Counted from the stretch's first letter, positions 8,846 through 19,029 are shown. The stretch: DNA of 59,849 nucleotides from Paenibacillus nuruki (GCF_001721045.1 NZ_MDER01000048.1:1-59849); one strand, 5' to 3'. Notes: generated by a model not told the origin, from the letters alone. Numbers and translations are program-made.

Positions 8846-9925
8846 ATGATGAAAGAACTCAGTCAGCTTGAGAAGATGAATAATTTGTTGAAAATGGTTG
8901 CGCCTGGTACAGCTTTTCGCGATGGATTAGAGAATGTATTGCGTGCTAAAACAGGAGCATTGATTGTGGTTGGTTACAGCCCGCAAGTTAGAGAAGTTGT
9001 CGATGGAGGATTCTCAATTGACTGTGATTTTTCACCAAACTATTTGTACGAACTGGGCAAAATGGATGGAGCGATCATTTTAAGTGATGATCTCAAGCGT
9101 ATTTTATATGCGAATACACAGTTGATTCCTGATTCTTCGATATCTTCATCCGAAACAGGGATTCGTCACCGTACAGCAGAGCGTGTAGCCAAGCAAACAG
9201 GAGAGTTAGTCATTTCGATTTCACAGCGTCGGAATATCATTACGCTATATCAGGGGAATCTTAGATATGCACTGAAAGAAATTGGTGTTATTTTGACCAA
9301 AGCCAATCAAGCGATTCAGACATTAGAACGTTATCGAGCGGTGTTGAGTCAATCCTTTACCAACCTGACAGCTTCTGAGTTCGAACAATTAGTGACGATT
9401 ACAGAAGTAGCAGGTGTAGTACAACGTGTAGAGATGGTACTGCGTATACAGACAGAGATTCGGCGTTATGTTAATGAGTTGGGTGTTGAAGGTCGTCTTA
9501 TCACCATGCAAATGGAAGAATTGATTGGCAATACCGAAGAAGAATTTCTATTGTTGCTTAAAGACTATGGTCGGGATAGTAGCGATGAACGTCTTAATGA
9601 AATTACCAACAGTCTCAAACGTACCACAGAAAACGAATTGTTAGATATTACACAAATTATTAAGTTGTTAGGGTATCCGACAGCAGCAGCTCAATCTGAA
9701 GAAGTTATTTCTTCTAGAGGATATCGCGTACTTAGCAAAATTCCACGTTTGCCGAATGTGATTATTCATAATTTGGTGGAACGCTTTGGTGCATTGCATC
9801 ATGTAATTGCAGCAAGTATTGATGATTTGGATGAGGTAGAAGGTATTGGGGAAGTACGAGCACGGACGATTCGAGCAGGGTTACATCGCATCCAAGATCA
9901 AGTATTCATTGACAGACAAATTTAA
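8846..9925 (+). CDS. disA: DNA integrity scanning protein, diadenylate cyclase DisA
   Basis: DisA makes cyclic di-AMP from two ATP and pauses on branched DNA, linking chromosome integrity to sporulation and growth. The 359-aa protein has the DAC domain with DGA at residues 74-76 and RHR at 107-109, both needed for ATP binding and cyclisation. A central helical spine follows, then a C-terminal helix-hairpin-helix DNA-binding domain ([16 protein letters not shown]). The start at 8846 gives MMKEL; ATG 8849 is equally possible. AGGGGG at 8835-8840 serves either. It is co-transcribed with radA. Confidence 0.97.
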   Translation: MMKELSQLEKMNNLLKMVAPGTAFRDGLENVLRAKTGALIVVGYSPQVREVVDGGFSIDCDFSPNYLYELGKMDGAIILSDDLKRILYANTQLIPDSSISSSETGIRHRTAERVAKQTGELVISISQRRNIITLYQGNLRYALKEIGVILTKANQAIQTLERYRAVLSQSFTNLTASEFEQLVTITEVAGVVQRVEMVLRIQTEIRRYVNELGVEGRLITMQMEELIGNTEEEFLLLLKDYGRDSSDERLNEITNSLKRTTENELLDITQIIKLLGYPTAAAQSEEVISSRGYRVLSKIPRLPNVIIHNLVERFGALHHVIAASIDDLDEVEGIGEVRARTIRAGLHRIQDQVFIDRQI

Positions 9926-9980
9926 TTTAGCTACAATCGTGAGATGAACTGGTTAATATATCCATCTTTGAGGTGAAAAA

Positions 9981-10691
9981 ATGATAACAAAGTCAATTCC
10001 AAACATTTGTACGTTATTTAACTTATGTCTTGGGATGGTAGCTATTCTAATGGCGCTTAATGATAATTACAGTCTTGCAGCCATTATGATCATAATAGCG
10101 ATGTTGATGGACGGTCTGGACGGTCGTATGGCACGTGCGCTTAATGCACAGAGTGAGTTTGGAAAAGAGTTGGATTCACTGTCTGATCTTGTTTCTTTTG
10201 GCGTAGCACCTATTATTATTATGTATGATATAGCATTTAAAGAGTTAAATCCGGTATTAGCTATTTCGGCATCTTTAATTTTTCCAATGTGTGGAGCACT
10301 TCGTCTAGCAAGATTTAATGTACGGGCTGGGGTTCCAGGGTATTTCACAGGATTACCTATTCCAGCAGCTGGTGGTGTGTTAGCTACATTGTCTTTATTT
10401 CATAATGATGTGACTACACCGTATATGATTATAAGTACTATTTTATTGTCTTATTTGATGGTCAGTCGTGTGCGCTATCCTAATTTCAAAAAAGCAGGTA
10501 TTCCACGTAAAGCTTTATGGTTAGCTCCTTGGGTCATTATTGCTGCGGTCTTTATTGCAGTGATGTTTCCTAATCAGGTATCCAAATTAATTTTTGTGCC
10601 GTTAGCGTTATATGCGTTATTGGGCGTGAAGCAAAGTATAGACCGCCTCATTCGTCGACGTTCTAAAAAAGAAAAAGAATCACTTCGATAA
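9981..10691 (+). CDS. pssA: CDP-diacylglycerol-serine O-phosphatidyltransferase
   Basis: This integral membrane enzyme joins CDP-diacylglycerol and L-serine to form phosphatidylserine, the precursor of phosphatidylethanolamine. The 236-aa sequence holds the CDP-alcohol phosphotransferase signature D-x2-DG-x2-AR-x8-G-x3-D-x3-D, read here as DGLDGRMAR...GKELDSLSD (from about residue 45). Several hydrophobic segments lie on both sides and the C-terminal end is basic. GAGGTG precedes the start. It lies 55 bases after disA, and a terminator follows. No phosphatidylserine decarboxylase gene is present in the window. Confidence 0.93.
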   Translation: MITKSIPNICTLFNLCLGMVAILMALNDNYSLAAIMIIIAMLMDGLDGRMARALNAQSEFGKELDSLSDLVSFGVAPIIIMYDIAFKELNPVLAISASLIFPMCGALRLARFNVRAGVPGYFTGLPIPAAGGVLATLSLFHNDVTTPYMIISTILLSYLMVSRVRYPNFKKAGIPRKALWLAPWVIIAAVFIAVMFPNQVSKLIFVPLALYALLGVKQSIDRLIRRRSKKEKESLR

Positions 10692-10714
10692 CTTTTACAG
10701 CACATGTTATGCTT

Positions 10715-10759
10715 AAAAGCATTTATTTCTCTACTTCCCGGGAAATGAATGCTTTTTTT
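10715..10759 (+). terminator. Terminator after pssA
   Basis: A 15-bp stem (10715-10729 with 10742-10756, one G-U pair) with a 12-base loop runs into a T tract. It closes radA-disA-pssA. Confidence 0.88.
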
Positions 10760-10795
10760 CATGGAAAAAATAGATAATGTAAGGAGATTAAAAGC

Positions 10796-11788
10796 ATGTG
10801 GCAACAATTAATAGGATCGCCCAAAGGATGGATTCAAGCACAAGAAGGTATGAATGAACTATGGATTAGTCTAGCATTTGTGATTGTAATATTGACGGTA
10901 GCTATACTGAGTGTACGTAAGCTCGTTTATTATGTGGAGTATACCAAGAATCATTTACTCACTGTACCTATTTCACTTGTGATAACAGGAACGATTGGAC
11001 TGACGATAGGCTTGCTTGTGGGCTTACTGAGTTCATTTATTATGATATGGTTAGGCAGTATAGGAGAAATCATTCGAGCTATTTTGATGAGTATTTTTGG
11101 TTATATTGGACTGCGAATAGGACTTGCCAAAAGTCAGGATATTCTTTCATTTTGGAAAAGTGAATCTGTTGCTGTATCTCTACCCTCTACCGATCACAAA
11201 ATGATCGACAGTAATATAGCGATCGATGGGCGTATTATAGAATTGTGTCAGGATCGATTTATCGAAGGCCCATTACTTGTACCAGATTTTATACTTCATG
11301 AATTACAACTTCTTGCCGATTCTTCAGATACATTACGTCGTCACCGTGGAAAACGAGGACTTGAAGTGATTACTCATTTGCAACAATTAGAATCTTTGGA
11401 AGTCGTTATAGAGAATACAAAGTATGAAGAAACAGAACATACAGATAACAAGTTAATTCGACTCGCTTTGGACAAGTCAGCTACGCTTATAACCAACGAT
11501 AGCAATCTACAACAACTCGCTCAGCTACAGCATATCCATGTGTTGAATCTTCATACCCTTGCTTCGATTATGAAGCCTATTCTGCGTGCAGGACAAATCG
11601 TTCAAACAACCATTATGAAATCAGGCAAAGAAGCAGGGCAAGGTATCGCTTATCTAGAGGATGGAACAATGATCGTGGTAGAGGATAGCCAATCTTATAT
11701 TGGGCGAGAGTGCGAAGTTATCGTGACCAGTGTGCTACAAACAGCGAATGGAAAAATGATTTTCGCTAAATTATATCGTACGGAATAA
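10796..11788 (+). CDS. yacL: YacL-type membrane PIN/TRAM domain protein
   Basis: The 330-aa protein begins with hydrophobic segments (about residues 25-42 and 57-118) that place it in the membrane. A PIN-type nuclease domain follows (about 135-250) with acidic residues in IDSNIAIDGRI and ITNDSNL that would bind metal. A TRAM domain, a likely RNA contact, closes it (about 265-328). The architecture matches Bacillus YacL. Its substrate is not known to me. GGAG at 10783-10786 supports the start. It occupies the conserved place between disA and ispD. Confidence 0.9.
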   Translation: MWQQLIGSPKGWIQAQEGMNELWISLAFVIVILTVAILSVRKLVYYVEYTKNHLLTVPISLVITGTIGLTIGLLVGLLSSFIMIWLGSIGEIIRAILMSIFGYIGLRIGLAKSQDILSFWKSESVAVSLPSTDHKMIDSNIAIDGRIIELCQDRFIEGPLLVPDFILHELQLLADSSDTLRRHRGKRGLEVITHLQQLESLEVVIENTKYEETEHTDNKLIRLALDKSATLITNDSNLQQLAQLQHIHVLNLHTLASIMKPILRAGQIVQTTIMKSGKEAGQGIAYLEDGTMIVVEDSQSYIGRECEVIVTSVLQTANGKMIFAKLYRTE

Positions 11789-11915
11789 GCTACGATTCAA
11801 AGCCAATTCCTTTTAATTGTTGTGCTGTGCCTATAGAGGGGTATATTATTAAGGAATGGAGTTTGGCACTTTGATATCTATTAAAGGGCAGGACAGCAGG
11901 TTAAGGATGGGGATT

Positions 11916-12611
11916 ATGGAAAATAAAGCAGGTGTTATTGTTGTTGCCGCGGGTAAAGGTTCACGGATGGGCACAACAGAGAGTAAGCAATATCTAAGAC
12001 TGCAAAATAAGCCGATCCTGATACATACACTGGAAGTCTTTGAACATTCATCTATTATTGATGAAATTGTTATTGTAACAGGTAAAGACGATGTACAGCG
12101 TTGTGAGGATTGGATTACAGAGTATAAACTGACCAAAGTGAAGCAAGTGGTAGTTGGAGGCTATGATCGCCAAGAATCTGTTGCTCACGGTTTACAGTAT
12201 ATACACTCTAATTGGATCATGGTGCATGATGGTGTACGCCCTTTTATAACACAGGATCAGATTATGGATTGTTATCACAGTGCAGTTACAGCCGGAGCAT
12301 CTGTATTGGCTGTACCGGTTAAAGATACGATCAAACAAGTCGATCTACAAAAACATATCTTAAGTACACCAGATCGCAGTCAGTTATGGGCGATTCAGAC
12401 ACCGCAAACGTTTCGTACTGCTGACCTTCAACAAGCGCATCAACAAGCACTAGCTGAAGAGTTTCGTGGGACAGATGACTCCATGTTGATTGAACGTATG
12501 GGTGTGACTGTATCCGTAGTAGAAGGCAGTTATGAAAATATCAAAATCACGACACCGGATGATCTGGATTATGCATCTTATTTATTGCAACGTAGGGGAG
12601 AGAAAATATAA
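11916..12611 (+). CDS. ispD: 2-C-methyl-D-erythritol 4-phosphate cytidylyltransferase
   Basis: IspD forms CDP-methylerythritol from MEP and CTP, the third step of the non-mevalonate isoprenoid pathway. The 231-aa protein has the nucleotide-binding loop [11 protein letters not shown] near the N terminus, the VHDGVRPF motif and TDDSML. ATG 11916 is chosen because AAGGA lies at 11903-11907 and family members start close to this loop; in-frame starts at 11856 and 11907 are less likely. Its stop overlaps the start of ispF by one base, the next-but-one enzyme of the same pathway. Confidence 0.96.
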   Translation: MENKAGVIVVAAGKGSRMGTTESKQYLRLQNKPILIHTLEVFEHSSIIDEIVIVTGKDDVQRCEDWITEYKLTKVKQVVVGGYDRQESVAHGLQYIHSNWIMVHDGVRPFITQDQIMDCYHSAVTAGASVLAVPVKDTIKQVDLQKHILSTPDRSQLWAIQTPQTFRTADLQQAHQQALAEEFRGTDDSMLIERMGVTVSVVEGSYENIKITTPDDLDYASYLLQRRGEKI

Positions 12612-13087
12612 TGATTCGTATTGGCCAAGGATTCGATGTACACCAGCTTGTAGAAGGAAGAGACTGCATTATCGGAGGCGTTACCCTTCCTTATGAAAAA
12701 GGATTGTTAGGTCATTCTGATGCAGACGTGCTACTACATGCCATTACAGATGCGGTATTAGGCGCACTAGCGATGGGAGATATCGGTAAACATTTTCCAG
12801 ACACAGATCCTGAATTTAAAGATGCAGATAGCTTGAAATTGCTTAATCATGTATGGGCACTTATTCGTGAACGTGGATATCGTCTAGGAAATATCGATGC
12901 AACGATTATTGCGCAAAAACCTAAAATGGCTCCTTATATTCCGCAAATGGTTGAAGTGATTGCTAAAGCATTAGAAGCTGAACTGGATCAGGTGAATGTA
13001 AAAGCAACGACTACAGAACAATTAGGATTTGCAGGCCGTGGAGAAGGTATTGCTGCACAAGCAGTGGTATGCTTAATTAAAGAGTAA
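12611..13087 (+). CDS. ispF: 2-C-methyl-D-erythritol 2,4-cyclodiphosphate synthase
   Basis: IspF cyclises CDP-ME 2-phosphate to MEcPP and releases CMP. The 158-aa protein has the metal-binding GFDVHQL (D8 and H10) and the [15 protein letters not shown] stretch with a further zinc-ligand histidine. The C-terminal [17 protein letters not shown] loop is typical of the trimer. Translation is coupled to ispD through a TAATG overlap. Confidence 0.97.
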   Translation: MIRIGQGFDVHQLVEGRDCIIGGVTLPYEKGLLGHSDADVLLHAITDAVLGALAMGDIGKHFPDTDPEFKDADSLKLLNHVWALIRERGYRLGNIDATIIAQKPKMAPYIPQMVEVIAKALEAELDQVNVKATTTEQLGFAGRGEGIAAQAVVCLIKE

Positions 13088-13129
13088 TAAGTGAGACTAA
13101 CCGTAATACACTGAAGGAGGAAATAACAA

Positions 13130-14590
13130 ATGACTAACGAAGTTCGAGTTCGATACGCACCAAGTCCAACAGGACATTTACACATCGGGAATGCACGTAC
13201 AGCCTTATTTAACTATTTATTTGCTCGTAGTCAAGGGGGCAAATTCATTATAAGAATTGAAGATACAGATATCAAACGTAATATTGAAGGTGGCGAAGAA
13301 AGCCAGCTGACGTATTTGAAATGGTTAGGGATGAATTGGGATGAAAGTATTGATGTAGGTGGCGACTATGGTCCTTATCGTCAGACAGAACGTCTAGACA
13401 TCTATCGTGAGTACTGGCAAGACCTGCTTGATCGCGGTCTAGCTTACAAATGTTATTGTACAGAAGAAGAACTAGAGCAAGAACGTGAAGAGCAGATTGC
13501 ACGTGGCGAAAATCCTCGCTATTCAGGTAAACACCGTGATCTAACAGATGAGCAACGTGCTGCTTTTGAAGCAGAAGGTAGAGTAGCAAGTATTCGCTTC
13601 CGTGTACCGGAAAACAAAACATTTACATTCGATGATATCGTTAAAGGTGAAATCTCATTCACAACTGAAGATACAGGCGATTTTGTTATTGTCAAAAAAG
13701 ACGGTATTCCTACGTATAACTTTGCGGTAGCGATTGATGACCATTTGATGAAAATCTCTCATGTGCTACGTGGAGAAGATCATATTTCCAATACTCCTCG
13801 TCAATTGATGATCTATGAAGCGTTGAACTGGGAAGCACCGATTTTCGGACATATGACACTAATTGTGAATGAAAATCATAAAAAGTTAAGCAAACGTGAT
13901 GAGTCGATTATTCAGTTTATTGAACAATATGACAATTTAGGTTATTTGCCAGAAGCAATGTTTAACTTTATTGCTTTGCTAGGCTGGTCTCCAGAAGGCG
14001 AAGAAGAAATTTTCTCTCGTGAAGAATTGACCAAAATCTTTGATGCTAAACGTTTATCGAAAAGTCCGGCTGTATTTGATACACACAAATTATCTCATTT
14101 GAATAATGTGTATATCAAAAATGCAGATACAGATCGTATTACAGCGTTGGCTGTTCCTCATTTGCAAAAAGCAGGACGTTTACCAGCGGAACTCAGTGAA
14201 GAACAACAACAATGGGCACACGATCTTGTAGCGTTGTATCAAGAGCAAATGACTTCTGCTTCCGATATTGTAGAATTATCTGAAGTGTTCTTCCGTACGC
14301 ATTTGCAAATGGATCATGAATCGCAATTGATTATTGGTGAAGAGCATGTAAGTGCAGTGCTTAGTGCTTTACTTGAAAAAATCAAAGCTTCAGACGAATT
14401 CAGTCCTACTCGTGCAGCAGCATTGATTAAAGAAGTCCAAAAAGAAACAGGATTTAAAGGCAAGCAACTATTTATGCCGATCCGTGTAGCGTTGACAGGT
14501 GAAATGCATGGACGTGATCTTAACCATACGATCTACCTTTTAGGACGCGATCGTGTTATTGAACGTCTAGCTTCACAAATAAAAGGCTAA
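13130..14590 (+). CDS. gltX: Glutamyl-tRNA synthetase
   Basis: GltX charges tRNA-Glu; in Firmicutes it usually also charges tRNA-Gln, to be corrected by GatCAB. The 486-aa class I enzyme has the HIGH signature as [12 protein letters not shown] near residue 10 and the KMSKS counterpart KLSKR at residues 252-256. A helical anticodon-binding domain fills the C-terminal third. A strong GGAGG lies upstream. It is 42 bases after ispF. The T-box promoter of the cysE operon follows. Confidence 0.97.
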   Translation: MTNEVRVRYAPSPTGHLHIGNARTALFNYLFARSQGGKFIIRIEDTDIKRNIEGGEESQLTYLKWLGMNWDESIDVGGDYGPYRQTERLDIYREYWQDLLDRGLAYKCYCTEEELEQEREEQIARGENPRYSGKHRDLTDEQRAAFEAEGRVASIRFRVPENKTFTFDDIVKGEISFTTEDTGDFVIVKKDGIPTYNFAVAIDDHLMKISHVLRGEDHISNTPRQLMIYEALNWEAPIFGHMTLIVNENHKKLSKRDESIIQFIEQYDNLGYLPEAMFNFIALLGWSPEGEEEIFSREELTKIFDAKRLSKSPAVFDTHKLSHLNNVYIKNADTDRITALAVPHLQKAGRLPAELSEEQQQWAHDLVALYQEQMTSASDIVELSEVFFRTHLQMDHESQLIIGEEHVSAVLSALLEKIKASDEFSPTRAAALIKEVQKETGFKGKQLFMPIRVALTGEMHGRDLNHTIYLLGRDRVIERLASQIKG

Positions 14591-14607
14591 TTGGTGAACA
14601 GACTGTA

Positions 14608-14636
14608 TTGTCTAATCGCATAGAGTTCGTTATAAT
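14608..14636 (+). promoter_or_regulatory. SigA-type promoter of the cysE-cysS operon
   Basis: TTGTCT (14608-14613) and a consensus TATAAT (14631-14636) are separated by 17 bases, immediately upstream of the T-box leader. Confidence 0.8.
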
Positions 14637-14642
14637 GATGAC

Positions 14643-15024
14643 CTGAGAATAATTGTTGTATACCTATAAATAGCGATGATCAGGAAAAGTAAAATGATAT
14701 TGTGAATCCCAGAGACGATGATCGGGTTAGATAAGAATATTATCTAATGTTGGCTGGAAATCATCTATTTACAAACATTTGAACATGCACCTGTGAGCTG
14801 TATATTTGAACCATTTCTGCCATCTTTTATCCGTATTGATTAAAAGATAGCAAGTATGAAGTAAAATATACCGACCGTTCCTCGTTAAGGAACATGATAA
14901 GTAGAGTTATTTTATTTACGTATACATCTTTTATAAGATGTAATCAATAAATAACTCAAGCAGAGTGGAACCGCGTCAATTCACGCCTCTGCAGCCTCTA
15001 AGGGGCTGTGGGGGCGTTTTTTTT
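14643..15024 (+). ncRNA. T-box leader RNA of cysE-cysS
   Basis: The leader contains the T-box core AGAGTGGAACCGCG (14962-14975). A 14-bp terminator stem follows (ACGCC arm at 14983, GGCGT arm at 15013) with a T run to 15024. It should sense uncharged tRNA-Cys and allow read-through into cysE and cysS. A TGC cysteine codon sits in the context GAACATGCACC at 14781-14791 and is a possible specifier; this placement is tentative. A reading frame open from 14965 is only the leader in frame with cysE. Confidence 0.9.
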
Positions 15025-15054
15025 AATGAAGCGCAGGTTAAAAGGGGAAACGTA

Positions 15055-15699
15055 ATGCTGAAAAATATGCGATCTGATATACAAGCTGTTTTTGATAATG
15101 ATCCAGCCGCACGTAGCTGGTTTGAAGTGATTTTTACGTATTCCGGATTACACGCAATTTGGTGGCATCGGATAGCTCATGCTTTTTATCGTCGAGGTTG
15201 GTTTACAGTTGCACGAACTCTTTCACAATGTAGTCGGTTTATGACAGGGATCGAGATTCATCCAGGAGCTACAATTGGACAACGATTATTTATTGATCAC
15301 GGTATGGGTGTAGTTATTGGAGAAACTTGTGAGATTGGTAATGATGTTCTGATTTATCAAGGGGTTACTTTGGGAGGAACAGGCAAAGAAAAAGGGAAAC
15401 GTCATCCTACGATTGGGAATAATGTTGTGATTGGATCGGGAGCTAAGATTCTGGGTTCTTTCAAAGTAGGCGATCAAAGTAATATTGGTTCCAATTCAGT
15501 CGTTCTTCGCGAAGTTCCACCGGATAGTACAGTTGTCGGCATTCCTGGTAAAATTGTTCGACAAAATGGACAGCCTGCTGATCGCTTAAGACATCAAATG
15601 CCTGATCCAATAACAAGTAAACTCAATGAATTACAATCTGAGATCGATCAATTACGCAAACAATTAGCTACCTGTGAAGCAGAAATTAAAAAAGAGTAA
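15055..15699 (+). CDS. cysE: Serine O-acetyltransferase
   Basis: CysE transfers acetyl from acetyl-CoA to L-serine, giving O-acetylserine for cysteine synthesis. In the 214-aa protein an N-terminal helical part is followed by hexapeptide repeats forming a left-handed beta-helix (about residues 65-180), with IHPGATIG, the catalytic-region DHG and the YQGVTLGGTGK loop. The C-terminal helix is rich in E, Q and K. ATG 15055 is set by AAAGGGG at 15041-15047; longer starts run into the T-box terminator. With cysS and the T-box it forms a cysteine-supply unit. Confidence 0.96.
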   Translation: MLKNMRSDIQAVFDNDPAARSWFEVIFTYSGLHAIWWHRIAHAFYRRGWFTVARTLSQCSRFMTGIEIHPGATIGQRLFIDHGMGVVIGETCEIGNDVLIYQGVTLGGTGKEKGKRHPTIGNNVVIGSGAKILGSFKVGDQSNIGSNSVVLREVPPDSTVVGIPGKIVRQNGQPADRLRHQMPDPITSKLNELQSEIDQLRKQLATCEAEIKKE

Positions 15700-15766
15700 T
15701 GATGACCTGTTACTTTTAAACATATTCGATAAGTACTAGAGCAACATATACGAAAGGGATGACAGT

Positions 15767-17164
15767 ATGGCATTGCAAATATATAACACGATGAGCCGTA
15801 TGAAAGAAGAGTTTGTCAGTATGACGCCAGGAGAAATTAAAATGTATGTATGCGGACCTACCGTGTACGACTATATCCATATTGGTAATGCAAGACCGAT
15901 GATCTTTTTCGATGTCGTTCGTAGTTATTTAGAAAATCAACAGTATAACGTAAATTATGTGGTTAACTTTACAGATGTAGATGACAAATTAATTCGTAAA
16001 GCTGAAGAATTAAATACAACAGTTGCTGATGTAGCAGAACGTTTTATTGCGGCTTACTTTGAGGACCTTGAAGGATTAGGGATTCGCCATGCAACAATGC
16101 ATCCACGTGTAACAGAGAACATGGATATCATTTTGGAGTTTATCCAGAGTCTGGTAGATAAAGATTATGCTTATGCTAAAGAAGGCGATGTGTATTTCCG
16201 CACTCGCAAATTTGCAGACTATGGTAAGTTATCTCATCAGAAATTAGACGAATTACAATTTGGGATTCGTGTAGAAGTCGATAAGCGTAAAGAAAATCCA
16301 GAAGATTTCGTATTATGGAAAGCCGCTAAGCCAGGTGAAGTATCATGGGAAAGTCCTTGGGGAGCAGGTAGACCGGGTTGGCATATCGAGTGCTCTGCAA
16401 TGGCGCGTCATTACTTGGGAGATACGCTAGATATTCATGGAGGCGGACAAGATTTGCAGTTCCCGCATCATGAGTGCGAATGCGCTCAATCAGAAGCTGT
16501 TACAGGCAAGCCACTTTCTAATTACTGGATGCATAATGGATTTATTCGTATAGACGATGAGAAAATGTCCAAATCTTTAGGTAACGGTATTTTGGTTAAA
16601 GATTTGCGTAAAGCACACAAACCAGCAGCGATTCGTTACTTCATGTTATCTACGCATTACCGTAATCCATTGAACTACAATGCAGATACTATTCAACAAG
16701 CCGAAAATAGTGTAGACCGTATTGCGAATGCCGTAAATAATGTGAAGCATCGCCTTTCTGCTTCAGACCAAGCTTCACCTGTAGAAGAAAGCTTGAACCA
16801 ACGCTTGACTGAGATTCGTCATCTGTTTCATGAGAAAATGCAAGATGATTTCAACACACCGGATGCAATCACAGCTATTTTTGAATGGGTGAATGAAGCT
16901 AATTTGTTGTTACAAAAAGAAGTTGTAGCCAAAGCTTCGCTTGAAGCATTGCTAGATTTGTTTGATGAAATGAATGAAGTACTGCGTATTTACTGGAAAG
17001 AAGAAGAATTGGTAGATGCAGATATCGATCAATTAATTACAGAGCGTGTAGAAGCTCGTCAAAATAAAAACTGGGCACGTGCTGATGAGATTCGTGATCT
17101 GTTATCTGCGCAAGGGATCATGTTAGAAGATACTCCACAAGGCATGAGATGGCGCCGCAAATGA
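15767..17164 (+). CDS. cysS: Cysteinyl-tRNA synthetase
   Basis: CysS charges tRNA-Cys. The 465-aa class I enzyme has CGPTVYDYIHIGNARP with the HIGH-type motif at residues 38-41. The zinc site is expected from C29 together with the HIECS and HHECE segments. KMSKS is at residues 266-270. GAAAGGGATGAC precedes the ATG. The stop codon overlaps the mrnC start as ATGA. It shares the T-box of cysE. Confidence 0.97.
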   Translation: MALQIYNTMSRMKEEFVSMTPGEIKMYVCGPTVYDYIHIGNARPMIFFDVVRSYLENQQYNVNYVVNFTDVDDKLIRKAEELNTTVADVAERFIAAYFEDLEGLGIRHATMHPRVTENMDIILEFIQSLVDKDYAYAKEGDVYFRTRKFADYGKLSHQKLDELQFGIRVEVDKRKENPEDFVLWKAAKPGEVSWESPWGAGRPGWHIECSAMARHYLGDTLDIHGGGQDLQFPHHECECAQSEAVTGKPLSNYWMHNGFIRIDDEKMSKSLGNGILVKDLRKAHKPAAIRYFMLSTHYRNPLNYNADTIQQAENSVDRIANAVNNVKHRLSASDQASPVEESLNQRLTEIRHLFHEKMQDDFNTPDAITAIFEWVNEANLLLQKEVVAKASLEALLDLFDEMNEVLRIYWKEEELVDADIDQLITERVEARQNKNWARADEIRDLLSAQGIMLEDTPQGMRWRRK

Positions 17165-17616
17165 GTGAAGAATCGTTGAATCCCGCTCAACCTCAGAAAA
17201 GTAATAAAGGATGGTTCAGTTTTGACCCTTCCAAGCCTGTAGAGCAACTTCCCCCACTGGCACTTGCCTATATGGGGGATGCTATTCATGAAGTAGCCAT
17301 CAGACAGTATTTATTATCAGGTAAAAATTTGCGTCCTCATCATTTACATCGTTCTTCTACAAGCTTTGTATCTGCGGGTGCCCAAGCCAAAATCTTAGCT
17401 CATCTTGAACCATCGTTAACAGAAGCTGAAAGTAATGTAGTACGCCAAGGGCGAAATGCCAAATCGGGAACTATTCCTAAAAATGCAAGTGTGATTGATT
17501 ATCGTTATGCGACAGCATGGGAGTGTCTTTTGGGTTATCTATATTATAAAGGTGAACATGCACGTATGGAGCAGTTAATCACTGAAGGAATCCGTCATTT
17601 GGAAAAACAGTCCTAA
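17161..17616 (+). CDS. mrnC: Mini-ribonuclease III
   Basis: Mini-III is a dimeric RNase III-type nuclease without a double-stranded RNA-binding domain that matures the ends of 23S rRNA. The 151-aa protein contains LAYMGDAIHEVAIR with catalytic acidic residues, RGRNAKSGTIPKN, and the second acidic helix ATAWECLLGYLYY. ATG 17161 overlaps the cysS stop (ATGA), pointing to coupled translation; an in-frame ATG at 17149 would add four residues. Confidence 0.94.
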   Translation: MSEESLNPAQPQKSNKGWFSFDPSKPVEQLPPLALAYMGDAIHEVAIRQYLLSGKNLRPHHLHRSSTSFVSAGAQAKILAHLEPSLTEAESNVVRQGRNAKSGTIPKNASVIDYRYATAWECLLGYLYYKGEHARMEQLITEGIRHLEKQS

Positions 17617-17647
17617 CACGGATGATACAACATTAGGAGGAAACGGT

Positions 17648-18400
17648 ATGGAAGAGGAATATATTGCAGGTAAGCATTCAGTAACAGAAGCTTTACGTGC
17701 TGGACGTAGTATCAATAAGATCTGGATTGCTGAAGGATCGCAGAAAAATCTAACACAACCAATTATGACAGAAGCCAAGAAAAAAGGAATCGTGGTGCAA
17801 TTAGTAGACAAGCGTAAGCTGGATACACTTGTGCCTGATGTACAGCATCAAGGCGTTATCGCTCAAGCTGCTCCTTATGAATATGCAGAAGTTGAAGATC
17901 TTCTACAAGCTGCTCAAGCCAAAAACGAAGCTCCATTTTTGATTTTACTTGATGAAATCGAAGATCCTCATAATCTAGGTTCTATTCTACGTACAGCAGA
18001 TTGTACAGGTGTACATGGAGTGATCGTACCGAAGCGTCGCTCTGCTTCAATCACAGCTACCGTATCCAAAACATCAGCAGGTGCTGTTGAATATGTTCCG
18101 GTTGCACGTGTGACGAATTTAGGACAAACGATAGATCGTTTGAAAGAGCAAGGTGTCTGGGTCGTGGGAACAGACGTAGATACAGACAGTAGCTTGTATG
18201 ATGCTGAAGTATTTACAGGTCCAGTAGCGATTGTTATTGGAAATGAAGGCAAAGGTATGGGACGATTGATTCGTGAAAAATGCGATGTGTTGATCAAACT
18301 ACCAATGCAAGGTCAAATTAATTCATTGAATGCTTCTGTTGCAGCAGGTGTTGTGATGTATGAAGTGCTGCGTCGTAGACAATCTTTAGGTCAAGGTTAA
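17648..18400 (+). CDS. rlmB: 23S rRNA (guanosine-2'-O-)-methyltransferase, TrmH family
   Basis: This 250-aa SpoU/TrmH-type SAM enzyme probably 2'-O-methylates a 23S rRNA guanosine. An N-terminal substrate-binding domain (AGKHSVTEAL) leads to the knotted catalytic domain. Motif 1 is LLDEIEDPHNLGSILRTAD, motif 2 IVIGNEGKGM and motif 3 LPMQGQINSLNASVAAGV. TTAGGAGG lies at 17634-17641. The exact target base is inferred from the family and from its place after mrnC. Confidence 0.92.
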   Translation: MEEEYIAGKHSVTEALRAGRSINKIWIAEGSQKNLTQPIMTEAKKKGIVVQLVDKRKLDTLVPDVQHQGVIAQAAPYEYAEVEDLLQAAQAKNEAPFLILLDEIEDPHNLGSILRTADCTGVHGVIVPKRRSASITATVSKTSAGAVEYVPVARVTNLGQTIDRLKEQGVWVVGTDVDTDSSLYDAEVFTGPVAIVIGNEGKGMGRLIREKCDVLIKLPMQGQINSLNASVAAGVVMYEVLRRRQSLGQG

Positions 18401-18405
18401 ATGTG

Positions 18406-18930
18406 ATGACCGATTTACGGGATGTTCTTCTAGTAGATGGCTACAACATGATCGGAGCTTGGCCTGAACTGGCTCAGCTTTCCGAAATCGGTTTAGAGGA
18501 AGCTCGCGATCGTTTATTAACCAGATTGGCTAACTATCAAGCTTTCTCAGATCGCCGAGTGATTGCTGTATTTGATGCGTACCGAGTAATCGGTCTAGGT
18601 AAATCTTTTAATCAAGGTAAAGTCGAAGTCTATTTTACAAAAGAAAAAGAAACGGCTGACGAAGCGATTGAGCGGTTTGTTCGTGAACTTGGACGCAAAC
18701 GCAGACAAATTTATGTGGCGACTAGTGATATGACAGAGCAACACGTTATTTTTGGACAAGGTGCGCTCAGAGTATCAGCAAGAGAGCTATTGATCGAAGT
18801 TCAGCTTAGTGAAAAAGAAGTAAAACAAAAAATTACAGACCATAAACAAAGTGGAGCACGCAATACATTAGATGGTAAATTAAATTCAAAACAACGTGAT
18901 CTGTTTGAAAAGTGGCGCAGAGGAGAGTGA
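18406..18930 (+). CDS. rae1: Ribosome-associated mRNA endonuclease Rae1 (YacP)
   Basis: In Bacillus, Rae1 (YacP) enters the ribosomal A site and cleaves certain mRNAs in a translation-dependent way. The 174-aa NYN/PIN-like protein has LLVDGYNMIGAWP with the first active aspartate, FDAYRV, and the acidic KETADEAIE and ATSDMTEQ segments. A basic C-terminal tail (KLNSKQRDLFEKWRRGE) fits rRNA contact. ATG 18406 is preferred over GTG 18403 on spacing to AAGG at 18394-18397. It starts five bases after rlmB. Confidence 0.92.
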   Translation: MTDLRDVLLVDGYNMIGAWPELAQLSEIGLEEARDRLLTRLANYQAFSDRRVIAVFDAYRVIGLGKSFNQGKVEVYFTKEKETADEAIERFVRELGRKRRQIYVATSDMTEQHVIFGQGALRVSARELLIEVQLSEKEVKQKITDHKQSGARNTLDGKLNSKQRDLFEKWRRGE

Positions 18931-18951
18931 GCTGTCAATCAAATGACAGCT
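18930..18951 (+). terminator. Hairpin just after rae1, weak terminator
   Basis: An 8-bp stem AGCTGTCA/TGACAGCT (18930-18937 with 18944-18951) begins on the last base of the rae1 stop codon. Only a short T-poor stretch follows, so termination is probably partial. Confidence 0.45.
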
Positions 18952-19029
18952 TACTTACGAACCTGCGTTCTATTTAATGCTAAATATCAATAAATGTCAT
19001 CAAATAAGCGGTAAATACGACATAAGTTG

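Noticed and set aside
14965-15054. Longer cysE start upstream of ATG 15055
   Set aside because: This stretch is the T-box core and terminator; the ribosome binding site lies just before 15055.
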